From positions 314,001 to 378,000 of the forward strand of contig NZ_AP017652.1 of the NCBI RefSeq assembly GCF_002355895.1: a stretch of 64,000 nucleotides of DNA. The letters run 5' to 3'. Positions within the stretch are counted from its first letter, which is position 1. Each line of letters opens with the position of its first letter. A model generated the notes under the pieces. The model made no database searches and had not been told where the DNA came from. It saw only the letters and a program-made list of their open reading frames with translations. This document shows positions 7,996 to 17,218 of the stretch, piece after piece. The translations under genes and the position numbers were made by a program. Source of the DNA: Streptococcus sp. NPS 308 (GTDB lineage: Bacteria > Bacillota > Bacilli > Lactobacillales > Streptococcaceae).

Positions 7996-8682
7996 ATGTA
8001 CCAACCAGAAAAACTCAAGGCTCGGAGAAAAGAGCTAAAACTGACACAAAAAGAGATTGCAGAGCAACTTGGGATTAGTTTTCAGGCTTATTCGGCTTGG
8101 GAACGTGGGGTCAAGGAACCATCCAGGGAGAAGGTTGCTCAGCTAGAGAAGATTTTAAAAGTCGCAAAAGGTTATTTCACCCAGATAGAGATTGTCCGTC
8201 TCTACAATAGTCTCTCCAAACAAGGGAAGGAAAAGATTGTGCTCTATGCTCGCAACCTAGCTCAAGAGGAACAAGCCCAGAAAGTGATGACCATGCCAGA
8301 GCGCCTCTACGAGTACCGTGTCTATGAACGCATGTCAGCAGGGATCGGGGCTTCGGTCTATGATGATTGGAATTTTGATACGGTCTACTTTAACGAGGAG
8401 TTGGCCCATGATTTTGCATCTTGGGTATCTGGGGACTCTATGGAACCTAAATATCAAAATGGTTCAGTGGCTCTGATTCGGGAAACAGGATTTGACTATG
8501 ATGGGGCAGTTTATGCAGTAGTTTGTAACAACCAGACCTATATTAAACGGGTCTATCGGGAGGAAGATGGTTTGCGTCTGGTTTCTATCAATCCTAAATA
8601 CAAGGATATTTTCATCTCCTATGAGGAAGATCCTCGGATTGTAGGGATTATCGTTGGGAATTTTGTGCCGATGGAGGGTTAG
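7996..8682 (+). CDS. hdiR: HdiR/LexA-like self-cleaving repressor (XRE HTH plus S24 peptidase)
   Basis: The protein has 228 residues. An XRE helix-turn-helix covers residues ~5-60 (LTQKEIAEQLGISFQAYSAW). The C-terminal S24 domain has the Ala115-Gly116 cleavage pair (RMSAGIG), catalytic Ser148 in GDSMEP and general-base Lys184 in TYIKR. DNA damage with RecA filaments is expected to trigger self-cleavage and derepression, as for HdiR of Lactococcus and similar streptococcal systems. AGGAGGTG precedes the ATG. The umuC gene follows after 3 bases, so this is the operon regulator. Most streptococci lack a canonical LexA, which makes this a local SOS-like switch. Confidence 0.88.
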   Translation: MYQPEKLKARRKELKLTQKEIAEQLGISFQAYSAWERGVKEPSREKVAQLEKILKVAKGYFTQIEIVRLYNSLSKQGKEKIVLYARNLAQEEQAQKVMTMPERLYEYRVYERMSAGIGASVYDDWNFDTVYFNEELAHDFASWVSGDSMEPKYQNGSVALIRETGFDYDGAVYAVVCNNQTYIKRVYREEDGLRLVSINPKYKDIFISYEEDPRIVGIIVGNFVPMEG

Positions 8683-8685
8683 CCT

Positions 8686-10101
8686 ATGGGCTACTTTGAT
8701 TATTCCAGAGAGCCCAAAAGTGATATTGCCTTTGTCGATATGAAATCTTTTTATGCCAGTGTTGAGTGTGTGAAACGGGGGTTGCATCCGCTAAAGACCT
8801 CGCTTTGTGTCATGAGTCGCGCGGATAATTCAACTGGCCTTATCCTAGCCTCCTCCCCCATGTTTAAGAAGATTTTTGGCAAGTCCAATGTTGGTCGGGC
8901 CTATGATCTGCCTTTTGATATCAAAACGCGCAAATTTTCTTATTACAATGCTCGAAAGCAAGGCTTGCCTACTGACTCAGACTATGTTCGCTACATCGAA
9001 GATTGGGCCCAAGTGACTTTGATTGTACCACCTAGGATGGATGAATACATAGCAGTCAATATGGAAATCCAACGAATCTTTCAAAACTACGGTAGTCCAG
9101 ATGATATTTATCCCTACTCTATCGATGAGGGCTTTATTGACCTGACTAGTTCGCTCAACTATTTCATCCCAGACAGGCAGATTTCTCGCAAAGACAAGTT
9201 GGATCTGCTTTCTGCTCGTATTCAGAGGGATATTTGGAGGCAGACAGGGATCTACTCTACAGTGGGCATGTCCAATGCCAATCCCTTACTGGCCAAGTTG
9301 GCACTGGATAATGAGGCCAAGCACACCCCAACCATGAGGGCTAACTGGTCTTACCAAGACGTGGAAGAGAAGGTTTGGGCCATTCCCAAGATGACTGACT
9401 TTTGGGGGATTGGTAGACGGATGGAGAAACGCTTGCATGCTCTGGGGATTTTTTCTATCAAGGAATTGGCCACCAGTAATCCAGACCAGCTAAAGAAAGC
9501 TCTGGGGCAGGCTGGCCTGCGTTTGTGGTTTCATGCTAACGGGATTGATGAGAGTAATGTTCATAAGCCCTATAAAGCCAAGTACCAAGGATTGGGAAAT
9601 TCTCAAATCTTGCCGAGAGACTACGTGAAGCTACGGGATATTGAAATTATTCTCCGAGAAATGGCGGAGCAGGTGGCTATTAGGCTGAGAAGGGCGGGAA
9701 AGAAAACAACCCTTGTCTCTATCTATGTCGGTTTCTCTAAACAGGAGATTAGGCCGTCTATTCACACACAAATGAAGGTCGAACCGACTAATAATACAGC
9801 TGTCTTAACGGATTATGTTTTGAAGCTATTTCATAATAAATATACTTCTGGAGCGGTCAGAAGTGTCGGAGTCAACTATTCAGGATTTGTAGACGAGTCC
9901 TTTGGCTTGATCTCCCTCTTTGATGATGTTGACAAGTTAGAAAAAGAAGAAAGGCTCCAGACTGCCATTGACTCCATTCGGGAACAATTTGGTTTTACCT
10001 CCCTTTTAAAGGCCAATGCACTGGAAGAAGCCTCTAGGAGTCTTGCCAGAAGCAAGCTGATTGGGGGGCATTCTGCTGGAGGATTAGATGGTTTAAAATG
10101 A
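8686..10101 (+). CDS. umuC: UmuC/DinB-type Y-family DNA polymerase
   Basis: This 471-residue translesion polymerase (ImpB/MucB/SamB family) shows the Y-family palm motifs. IAFVDMKSFYASVE at residues ~14-27 holds the first catalytic Asp. YSIDEGFIDLT near residue 145 holds the Asp-Glu pair. The helix-hairpin-helix thumb (WGIGRRMEKRLHALGI) and little-finger domain follow. It would copy damaged templates with low fidelity, producing induced mutation. It is followed by a YolD-like gene with a 4-base overlap, the usual Gram-positive arrangement, where such small partners may replace UmuD. Confidence 0.92.
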   Translation: MGYFDYSREPKSDIAFVDMKSFYASVECVKRGLHPLKTSLCVMSRADNSTGLILASSPMFKKIFGKSNVGRAYDLPFDIKTRKFSYYNARKQGLPTDSDYVRYIEDWAQVTLIVPPRMDEYIAVNMEIQRIFQNYGSPDDIYPYSIDEGFIDLTSSLNYFIPDRQISRKDKLDLLSARIQRDIWRQTGIYSTVGMSNANPLLAKLALDNEAKHTPTMRANWSYQDVEEKVWAIPKMTDFWGIGRRMEKRLHALGIFSIKELATSNPDQLKKALGQAGLRLWFHANGIDESNVHKPYKAKYQGLGNSQILPRDYVKLRDIEIILREMAEQVAIRLRRAGKKTTLVSIYVGFSKQEIRPSIHTQMKVEPTNNTAVLTDYVLKLFHNKYTSGAVRSVGVNYSGFVDESFGLISLFDDVDKLEKEERLQTAIDSIREQFGFTSLLKANALEEASRSLARSKLIGGHSAGGLDGLK

Positions 10102-10460
10102 TTGATCGTTCTTATTTACCCTTTCAATCTGCGCGTGACTATCAAGATTCAGGGATGCAGAAGTGGATGGGCTTTTTCCTCTCAGAGCATACTAGTTCAC
10201 TTGGTGAAGAGAAAAATCGGGTTGCTTTTTCGACGAGTTTGAATTCCGTTGAGAAGTTGCTCTTGCTTTCGCAGCTTTATGTCGGGCAACTAAAGGGATA
10301 CTTTGTAGTCAAGGAAAAGAAGCAGAAAACCACGATCATTGGTGAGGTAAGCGAATTATCACCTCAAACTCTATCTATTAGGACCAATGAGGGCTATAGG
10401 CTGGTAGAGGTAGTAGATGTCCTCGAAATTCGACTGTGGGAGGAGGGAGTGTATGACTAG
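10098..10460 (+). CDS. YolD-like protein, possible UmuD-like partner
   Basis: The protein has 120 residues. The N-terminal block DSGMQKWMGFFLSEHTSSL matches the YolD-like signature (D.GM.KW..F.L.EH). The C-terminal part has beta-rich LSIRTNEGYRLVEVVDVLEI, resembling the part of YolD proteins that reads out a small barrel. The family is regularly encoded next to Y-family polymerases and has been proposed to be functionally related to UmuD. The gene overlaps umuC by 4 bases and the next gene by 8, so the whole operon is translationally coupled. Confidence 0.75.
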   Translation: MIDRSYLPFQSARDYQDSGMQKWMGFFLSEHTSSLGEEKNRVAFSTSLNSVEKLLLLSQLYVGQLKGYFVVKEKKQKTTIIGEVSELSPQTLSIRTNEGYRLVEVVDVLEIRLWEEGVYD

Positions 10461-10746
10461 AAAAGACTTGTACGAAAACAAACTGCAGATGGATTATTTT
10501 TCAGATAGTTATATCCGCTTTGAAGAGGATTTTCAAAAATACTCTGCTATGAATGTTCCCTTGACTTTTTTGATCGATGATATACTACGCACCATGGCTA
10601 TGAATCAGAAGAACTACTTTGTCTTAAACAAGGAAAATGCCAAGGATGGGCGGGAGCATCGCTTTTATTTTAGGGTGGTGACGGAAAAAGAGTGTCCCAG
10701 AAATCGAACCTATGCATACGCTGGACTCAAAAATAGTAGTCAGTAG
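10453..10746 (+). CDS. DUF5960-like small protein of the SOS operon
   Basis: The protein has 97 residues when started at the ATG at 10453, which has AGGAGGG 5-6 bases upstream; an earlier in-frame start at 10417 has no such site. The conserved-looking core is YIRFEEDFQKYSAM, then NVPLTFLIDDIL and NYFVLNKENAKDGREHRFYF. I recall such proteins as DUF5960, found in streptococci after umuC-type operons; function unknown. It is the last gene before an intergenic stretch of decayed sequence. Confidence 0.6.
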   Translation: MTRKDLYENKLQMDYFSDSYIRFEEDFQKYSAMNVPLTFLIDDILRTMAMNQKNYFVLNKENAKDGREHRFYFRVVTEKECPRNRTYAYAGLKNSSQ

Positions 10747-10809
10747 ATCTAGATGTGGGAGAGGGAAGTCTGATCTAGGGGAGATTGCTTGTGAGCATCA
10801 GAAAATCTC

Positions 10810-10965
10810 ATGGTATTGGAATTCGAAACATCATCCTATATCTGTGGAGTTCTTGCAGAAACTTATGATGGATGTTCTGATGAGATAAGGCAAGGGGTAC
10901 TCTCTTTTTTTGATGAGCGTTTATTTGAAATCGTAGTTGGATTTGAGAAAACCTATTCTCAATAA
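10810..10965 (+). pseudogene. Short ORF, probable gene remnant (51 codons)
   Basis: The reading frame MVLEFETSSYICGVLAETYD continues to a stop at 10963-10965, with no ribosome binding site and an upstream in-frame stop. The composition resembles the last helices of a TetR-type regulator, but this is weak. The rest of the 10747-11110 gap holds only this and two hairpins. Confidence 0.3.
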
Positions 10966-10990
10966 TCATTTTACTTTATAGATTCATACC

Positions 10991-11025
10991 AAAACATCCA
11001 TATAAATTTATGGATGTTTTTTATT
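10991..11025 (+). terminator. Rho-independent terminator (plus direction)
   Basis: AAAACATCCATA / TATGGATGTTTT perfect 12-base arms, 6-base loop, followed by TTATTTT. It ends plus-strand transcription from the SOS operon side. Confidence 0.8.
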
Positions 11026-11035
11026 TTCTAGAGAT

Positions 11036-11065
11036 AGAAAAAGAGAAGACCAAATGGTCTTCTCT
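11036..11065 (-). terminator. Terminator of the protease-fucosidase gene
   Basis: AGAGAAGACCA / TGGTCTTCTCT perfect arms, with a T-run on the minus strand (AAAAAG on plus). It lies 45 bases past the stop codon of the gene at 11111. Confidence 0.75.
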
Positions 11066-11110
11066 ACGGGGGAACTGAAATAATGGAAAAGAATCAATCA
11101 AAGATTTTTA

Positions 11111-14100
11111 TTAGTCTTTGAAATTCTTTTGGAAGATAAGGAGAGACAAGATAGAAGTAATAGCTGCCAAGAAGAGGAAGGCATTCGCTTCTTGTTCCCC
11201 AGTTGCTGGGAGTTGTTTTTCCTTTTCTTGTTTGACTGTAGTTGCAACAGGAGCTTTCTCATCTTTTGCTGGTGAATTGTCTGTTACGACTGGAGCAGGT
11301 TTTTCGGTCTCTCTTGGGAAAACATACTCAGGAAGGGTCACAACAGGTGGCGCCTCTGTTCCTACTGAGCTTTGTTTAGTACCCACCTCAATCACTCGAT
11401 CCTGAGCCGGAGTTGTTTCCGTTTGAACAACCTTGCGATTGTCACCGTCTACTTCAACATATTCGACTAGGCTACCGTCCTTACCTTCTGATAGAACTTG
11501 CTCTTTTCCTTTGTCTAATTGGGCATTTTCGCGACGGATAGTCTTGAACGGTACTGGTTTATTGACAATTTCCAAACTTGGAAGTGTAAAGACAAGATCC
11601 TTTACTCCTTCTTCAGGACTTGAAGAAGTAATTGGTTTTTCTGGTTGAGCTGGAGTTTCCGGTTGCGCTGGTTTTTCCGGTTGCGCCGGTTTTTCCGGTT
11701 GAATTGGTTTCTCAGGTTGCGCTGGAGTTTCCGGTTGTGCCGGTTTCTCAGGTTGCGCTGGTTTTTCCGGTTGCGCCGGTTTCTCAGGCTGAACTGGTTT
11801 TTCCGGTTGAGTCGGAGTTTCCGGTTGAGTTGGTTTTTCCGGTTGGATTGGTTTCTCCGGTTGCGCTGGAGTTTCCGGTTGAGTCGGAGTTTCCGGTTGT
11901 GCCGGTTTTTCCGGTTGAGCTGGTTGTTCAGGCTGAGCTGGAGTTTCCGGTTGCGCTGGAGTTTCCGGTTGAGCAGGTTTCTCAGGCTGAACTGGTTTCT
12001 CAGGCTGAGCAGGTTTTTCCGGTTGAACAGGAGTTTCTGGTTGCGCCGGTTTTTCCGGTTGCGCTGGTTTTTCAGGTTCGGTTGCTTCGAGCTTGCTGAT
12101 TTGTTCGAGAGCAGTTTCTAGTGCTTTGTTGACTGCTTCCTGAGTCTTAGCTTCTTGGATCGCAGCAATGGCTTGATCTGCAATTTCAACTAATTTCTTC
12201 TTGGCTTCATTGTTAGAACCAAGCTCACTGACTTTTTTCTCGATAGCTTCAGTCAAGCTAGCCATGGCTTTATCATATTCAATTTCCGGTTGTTTTGGTT
12301 CAGCTGGTTGTTCAGGTTGTTCAGGTTTAGAAGGTTCTTCAGGCTGCTCAGGTTGCTCTGGACTAGGTTCCTCTTGGCCTCTTTGATAGTTCTCGTCCTT
12401 GGATAGGATATCTTGTAAGGCGCTGACAGTCAACATGACTTCTTGAACATCCACAGCTTCGGTACTGAGTTGGTTTCTCAATTTTTCTAGATTTGCTTGG
12501 AAAGCTTGGCGTGCAGTAGCCGTATTTTTCAAACCTGCTGGATCAAAGTTTGACAGATCATCTTTCCATTTAGAGATAGACTGGATGATATCGGACTTGC
12601 TGTAGAGTTCACTACCTTCGCCACGAGTGATGAATTGGTCTACCTGGATACCGATATTTCGAGACAAATCGTTTCGATCAGGATCGAGTTGAAGGGTGAC
12701 TGCGTGCAAGTTTTCGTCCAGACCTTTTAGGCTAACCAGAGTTTGATTGCCTTGGCGTTGGGCAGCGTGACCGCTAAAGTATTTCTTACCATCAATAGTC
12801 GACGCATTTCCCATACCCTCTTGGTAAGGAACTTCTTTGCCGTCGAGGAATACCTTGTAGATACCATGATTTGGATCAACATAGCCCTTGATATCAAGTC
12901 CAGTACCGTAGAAGTAAGCTGTTACGGTTGTCTTTTTCTTTTGTTCATCAGTTAAGCGACCAAAGGAAGCCCAAGACTCCGTCTTTTGGTATTTATCTGC
13001 GGAATTAGTTTCATGGTTCCAGCCAGGACTGTAATCCAACTGACTAGCTTGGTCATCATAGCTTGTTTGATCCTTGATCAGCAATTCGGCTTTCATCACT
13101 TGGATGGTTGCATCGGTAGCAAAACCGAGCAAGGCACCATCAGAAACAGAAGTGAGCTTGGCTTTAAAGTCAAAGATAGAGTCGGCTTGTTCTGTAAAGT
13201 CAATCGTTGGGATGGTCACAGTCTTTTCTGTTTCTCCATCTTCAAAAGTCACATCTTGAGTTGTATCTTGGTAAACTTTACCGTGAACCCCAGTTCCAGG
13301 TTCTGTGATGAAGCGAACAGTAGCAGCCCCCTTGCTTCCACCAACACGTTTAATCTTAACAGTGACTGGTTTTCCTTTTTCGACTTCGTAGTTGGTAGAT
13401 TCGAGTTCAAACATTCCCTTGCTATCATTGTTTAGGGTGTAGATCCCTTCTGTAGCAATTGGTTCGCCTGTTTTATTTACAAGAGTAATAGTGTGTTGGC
13501 CTGGTGCTAAATCACCTGTCTCAAAGACTTTTTGGCTGCGTTTACGGCTAGCATTCTTAGTTTGCACATCCGCAACTTTTTGGCCATCAACGTAGACGGA
13601 CATTTCTCCATGACCTGGGTCGACTGTAGAGACGACATAAGCCTTGGTTCCTGTGAAGGTATAGCTGACTTTGGCATCTTTTTGATTGGTCCACATAGAA
13701 GTGCCACGAACACCTTCAGATTCATTGTACCAAGTTGTACCGGCTGTATCTGCTGTTGTATTTGAGTGGTATTCAAGTCCAAGAGGGTAGCCGTCTGTCT
13801 TTTCGATACTACTTGGCGTTTTGTAGACAGAGAAGTTGTTCAAGATTGGTGTAGCTTGTGCTCCTGTGATGGTCACACGAATTTTTTGTGCCTCTACAGG
13901 TTTCCCTTGAATCAAGCGACGGTAACCAACAGTTGAACCTTCCCCGTAAGTCACCCAACGTCCGTTGATTTCAACTTCAATCTTGAAACCAGAGATACGT
14001 TGACCTTTGGCAATGTCTTCCTTAAGTTCGACAACGTCAAAGCGTCTCTTTTGTCCTAAATCGACTGTGAAACTACCAGTTGTGGCATCATTTGAGAGCG

Positions 14101-17098
14101 CCCAACTAGTATCATCTTTACCGTCAGTCAGGTGACTTTCCTTGTAGAGGTGGTTCTGACGAGTAGAACTTGCTGTTACAGTGGCACCTTTGGCAAAGTC
14201 AGTCGCATACATTTGGTCTAGGGTTGCTTTGAATTCCTTCAAGCGAGCCACATCCGCATCTGCGAATTTTCCTTCTTTGTTTGGTGGAATGTTGAGAAGG
14301 AGAGGGGTTCCACGACCAACAGACTTGAAGTAGATATCCATCAACTCTTTGAGTGATTTCGGCTGTTGATTGTCATGGTAGAACCAGCCAGAACGGATCG
14401 AAACGTCGGCTTCCCCTACAGAATACATATCACCATCTGGGTCACCATGGTTGAGGTATTCGTTTTTCACATCGTCTGTGATGTTGGCTCTCTTGACTTT
14501 ATGCCAGACAGGGTCACCAGCGATACCCCGTTCATTTCCGATCCAGCGAACGCTTGTCGGTTGAGCAGAGAAGATGGCGATATCTCCTTCAGCTTTTTTG
14601 ATATATTTGAACCACTCATCAAAAGTATAGGTTACTTTTTGGGCACCGCTACCACGCGCACCGTCCATCCAAACCTCGATAAATTTCCCTTTATTACCGT
14701 ATTTTGGATTTCCAAGGATTTCTTTCAGCTGGTTGAGATAGTATTGGTTGTATTCCTTTTCGGTTGCGACATGGTATTTAGGATGGTTGGCATCCCATGG
14801 TGATAGGTAAACACCCATATTCATGTCGTACTTGCTGGCAGACTTGGAAACTTCTTCGAGAAGGTCACCCTTTCCATCTTTCCATGGGCTGGCAGCTACA
14901 GTATGATCCGTATACTTAGAAGGGTAAGCAACGAAACCGTCGTGGTGTTTAACAACCATAATGGTTCGTTTGAAGCCAGTTTCCTTCAGGGTGCGAATCC
15001 ATTGGTCTGTATCCAAGTTGGTTGGATTGAAGTATCGAGGGTCTTCTTTCCCATTTCCCCATTCAGAATTGGTATAAGTGTTCATTCCGTAGTGGATGAA
15101 GGCTGCCAATTCTTCCTTGTGGTAATCAAGTTGAGCCTTGCTTGGAAGAGGTCCGTGGTTGCCAATCTCAGTTTCCTTATCTTCTGGATGAGCGGATGGA
15201 GGAGTCGGAGTCGTTGGATTAGCTGTATCAGCGACTGGCTCGTATTCAAAGATGACTTCATTCACCCCTTTTTGCTGGATCCTTGCTTCCAAGCTAGCTT
15301 TTACTGGACGGTAGCCAGCAATGTCTTTTGCATGGAAGGTGTTGACAAAGGAAACCTCATACTCTTGGCCGTCATTGTTATCAACTGTCGCCTCAGCTAG
15401 TTCAGTACTTGTTCCTTTTTGACGGTAGTAAACTTTGAAAGAGCCTTTGTTGACTTTATAGACCACTTTGATGACACGGGTACCGGCAGGCGCTTTGCTG
15501 ACAACATTGTGATCTTCAGCCCAAGCATCTTTTAGCTGTTTATTAACAGGTGATTTATCGATTGATACAATTTCGTATTTGTCTTTATTTTTCTGGTAGA
15601 AGTCCGTCTTCTCGATTTCTGACTTAAAGTTATAGTTGAACTCTGCTCCGACACTTGTCTGCTCGATAAAAGTATCATTATCTTTGACAGGATTTCCTTC
15701 TTCGTCTTCGTGTTGGATAACCACACGTCCGTATTCAACTCCCTTGGTCAAGGTAGCAATCCCATCTTGGTTGAAGGAATATTCGTTGCTTCCGATAACA
15801 GCTGTTTCGTTCCGAAGCATACGCCCCTCATCAGTAAAGTAGTAACGATTTCCGTTGTCTCCTTGGTACCAGCCTTTCACACCATATTTGGCAATCATGT
15901 CCTTAACCCATTTCAGTTGTTCAGGTGAAAGGACGAGTCCGCCACCAAAGCGATCCTTTTCAGGAACACCATTGTCAACGGTTCCGTGTTGGTGAACACC
16001 GAGAACTTTTCCTTGGCTATCTACAATCCCACCACCAGACAAACCAGATACAGAAGTGGTTTGGTAGGTGATACCGGTCGTTCCCTTATCATCATAGGAC
16101 TCAACAGATCGAATAGTCCCATCTGCCTTGTAAAGTTGGCCAGCTAGGATAGGCTGTTTTAACTCTTTTGAGCTCGAGTCTGTTGGGTAGCCAATCGTAC
16201 TAATGGCTTCTCCCGGCTGATGCGTCTTGTGATCCGCTAAAGGCGCAAAGGTTGCTGCTTTGTTTGGACTAGCAATCGGAAGAGGAATAGGAGCTTCTAC
16301 AAGAGCAAGGTCGTTCTTATAGCCTTTTCCAAACTCTTTCTTGTTCCAGAAATGGATGTCCTTTTCTCTGAATAAAACCGTAGTTCCGGAAGATGGCAGT
16401 GAGTTTTTCTTTTCGCTGTTTGAACCAACGTTATAGTAGAACTGGGCAGATTTTCCACCACGAATGTGACCCTCGCCAGTTTCTTTATTGGCTTCTAGGA
16501 AGTTATGTGCAACGGTAAGAATCAAATTAGGTGCAACAAAGATACCAGATCCTGAAACGAGGTAGCGTTGCTCTCCTGCATTGTAAGTGCTGTAAACCAT
16601 AGTGGCAGCAGTTGCAGGTTGTCCCTCGTAGTTGATGTGTTTGAGGTCTTGTCCACCGTTAATAATAGCACGGTTTCCGTTCTCAGCTTCTTTTGGAGCT
16701 TCTTCCTTGTTCTTTAGAATGCTCTTAGTTTCTACCTTTGGACTAGCTTTCTGGTCAACGATAGTAGTCGTATCGAGTTCTTTGACAGGTGTGTCGGGAT
16801 AGGCGCGGTCCTGAATGTCTTCAGGGAGCAAGTCAGCACTGTTGGTATCGGCAGCAGGTCTTTCTTGTTTTTCAGCTTCTACACGGCCTTCTTCTTTGAC
16901 TGGTTCAGCCTTGGTCTCTTCTATATCTGCTACTTGTTTCATTTGCTGATCTAAATTGGATGGCGTGGCAGGAGACGTTTCGTCTGCACGAACGGTTCCA
17001 GAAGCAAAAAATGCCAGTCCCACGATAACAGAGGCCACACCTACAGTCAACTTCCGAATGCTAAATGTTTGCCCTTTTTCAAAAAGGTATCGATTCAT
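11111..17098 (-). CDS. Cell-wall-anchored trypsin-like protease fused to GH29 alpha-L-fucosidase
   Basis: The protein has 1995 residues. Order of parts: YSIRK-type signal (FSIRKLTVGVASVIVGLAFF); V8/trypsin-like protease ~145-400 with His198 (TVAHN), Asp263 (NDLAL) and Ser354 (GLSGGG); two short GWY/YSF cell-wall-repeat-like units ~407-450; MucBP-like repeats ~455-620; GH29 ~650-965 (FIHYGMNTYTNSEW, putative nucleophile Asp812 in VWMDGA); F5/8C-type carbohydrate-binding domain ~968-1080; further beta-sandwich and Calx-beta-like regions; helical FIVAR-like region; about 25 Pro-Glu-rich hexapeptides; a G5-like domain; LPATG sortase site at ~1963, hydrophobic segment and basic end. It would act on host glycoproteins outside the cell, cutting protein and removing alpha-1,3/4-linked fucose. 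AGGAG precedes the ATG; a cre site lies upstream. Confidence 0.9.
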   Translation of the reverse strand: MNRYLFEKGQTFSIRKLTVGVASVIVGLAFFASGTVRADETSPATPSNLDQQMKQVADIEETKAEPVKEEGRVEAEKQERPAADTNSADLLPEDIQDRAYPDTPVKELDTTTIVDQKASPKVETKSILKNKEEAPKEAENGNRAIINGGQDLKHINYEGQPATAATMVYSTYNAGEQRYLVSGSGIFVAPNLILTVAHNFLEANKETGEGHIRGGKSAQFYYNVGSNSEKKNSLPSSGTTVLFREKDIHFWNKKEFGKGYKNDLALVEAPIPLPIASPNKAATFAPLADHKTHQPGEAISTIGYPTDSSSKELKQPILAGQLYKADGTIRSVESYDDKGTTGITYQTTSVSGLSGGGIVDSQGKVLGVHQHGTVDNGVPEKDRFGGGLVLSPEQLKWVKDMIAKYGVKGWYQGDNGNRYYFTDEGRMLRNETAVIGSNEYSFNQDGIATLTKGVEYGRVVIQHEDEEGNPVKDNDTFIEQTSVGAEFNYNFKSEIEKTDFYQKNKDKYEIVSIDKSPVNKQLKDAWAEDHNVVSKAPAGTRVIKVVYKVNKGSFKVYYRQKGTSTELAEATVDNNDGQEYEVSFVNTFHAKDIAGYRPVKASLEARIQQKGVNEVIFEYEPVADTANPTTPTPPSAHPEDKETEIGNHGPLPSKAQLDYHKEELAAFIHYGMNTYTNSEWGNGKEDPRYFNPTNLDTDQWIRTLKETGFKRTIMVVKHHDGFVAYPSKYTDHTVAASPWKDGKGDLLEEVSKSASKYDMNMGVYLSPWDANHPKYHVATEKEYNQYYLNQLKEILGNPKYGNKGKFIEVWMDGARGSGAQKVTYTFDEWFKYIKKAEGDIAIFSAQPTSVRWIGNERGIAGDPVWHKVKRANITDDVKNEYLNHGDPDGDMYSVGEADVSIRSGWFYHDNQQPKSLKELMDIYFKSVGRGTPLLLNIPPNKEGKFADADVARLKEFKATLDQMYATDFAKGATVTASSTRQNHLYKESHLTDGKDDTSWALSNDATTGSFTVDLGQKRRFDVVELKEDIAKGQRISGFKIEVEINGRWVTYGEGSTVGYRRLIQGKPVEAQKIRVTITGAQATPILNNFSVYKTPSSIEKTDGYPLGLEYHSNTTADTAGTTWYNESEGVRGTSMWTNQKDAKVSYTFTGTKAYVVSTVDPGHGEMSVYVDGQKVADVQTKNASRKRSQKVFETGDLAPGQHTITLVNKTGEPIATEGIYTLNNDSKGMFELESTNYEVEKGKPVTVKIKRVGGSKGAATVRFITEPGTGVHGKVYQDTTQDVTFEDGETEKTVTIPTIDFTEQADSIFDFKAKLTSVSDGALLGFATDATIQVMKAELLIKDQTSYDDQASQLDYSPGWNHETNSADKYQKTESWASFGRLTDEQKKKTTVTAYFYGTGLDIKGYVDPNHGIYKVFLDGKEVPYQEGMGNASTIDGKKYFSGHAAQRQGNQTLVSLKGLDENLHAVTLQLDPDRNDLSRNIGIQVDQFITRGEGSELYSKSDIIQSISKWKDDLSNFDPAGLKNTATARQAFQANLEKLRNQLSTEAVDVQEVMLTVSALQDILSKDENYQRGQEEPSPEQPEQPEEPSKPEQPEQPAEPKQPEIEYDKAMASLTEAIEKKVSELGSNNEAKKKLVEIADQAIAAIQEAKTQEAVNKALETALEQISKLEATEPEKPAQPEKPAQPETPVQPEKPAQPEKPVQPEKPAQPETPAQPETPAQPEQPAQPEKPAQPETPTQPETPAQPEKPIQPEKPTQPETPTQPEKPVQPEKPAQPEKPAQPEKPAQPETPAQPEKPIQPEKPAQPEKPAQPETPAQPEKPITSSSPEEGVKDLVFTLPSLEIVNKPVPFKTIRRENAQLDKGKEQVLSEGKDGSLVEYVEVDGDNRKVVQTETTPAQDRVIEVGTKQSSVGTEAPPVVTLPEYVFPRETEKPAPVVTDNSPAKDEKAPVATTVKQEKEKQLPATGEQEANAFLFLAAITSILSLLIFQKNFKD
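11631..12080 (-). repeat. 18-bp tandem repeat encoding PE(K/T/Q)P(A/V/T/I)Q
   Basis: About 25 hexapeptide units in the wall-spanning part of the surface protein. Units differ mainly at the third and fifth residues. The repeat also keeps other frames open on the opposite strand, which explains two long spurious reading frames there. Copy number is expected to vary between strains. Confidence 0.9.
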
Positions 17099-17121
17099 AA
17101 TATACTCCTAGTTTTTAGAAA

Positions 17122-17158
17122 GGCAGTCAGCTACTGCCCAAGCCCAAGTCTGACTTGG
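17122..17158 (-). other. Two tandem hairpins in the leader of the protease-fucosidase gene
   Basis: GGCAGT-N5-ACTGCC (17122-17138) is followed by CCAAGT-N3-ACTTGG (17144-17158). They lie 23-60 bases upstream of the start codon in the expected 5' untranslated region. Role unknown. Apart from these and the cre site, the 17099-17391 gap is AT-rich and shows nothing else. Confidence 0.45.
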
Positions 17159-17218
17159 TTACAACTTGATTTAATGAAAAACTCTCTGATAATTTGTAAG
17201 CCACCTTACCTCCTGTTT

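Noticed and set aside
11632..12121. Two long overlapping plus-strand reading frames (about 155 codons each) opposite the surface-protein repeat
   Set aside because: They are low-complexity shadows of the 18-bp repeat: a repeat whose length is a multiple of three keeps other frames open. No ribosome binding site or family resemblance.
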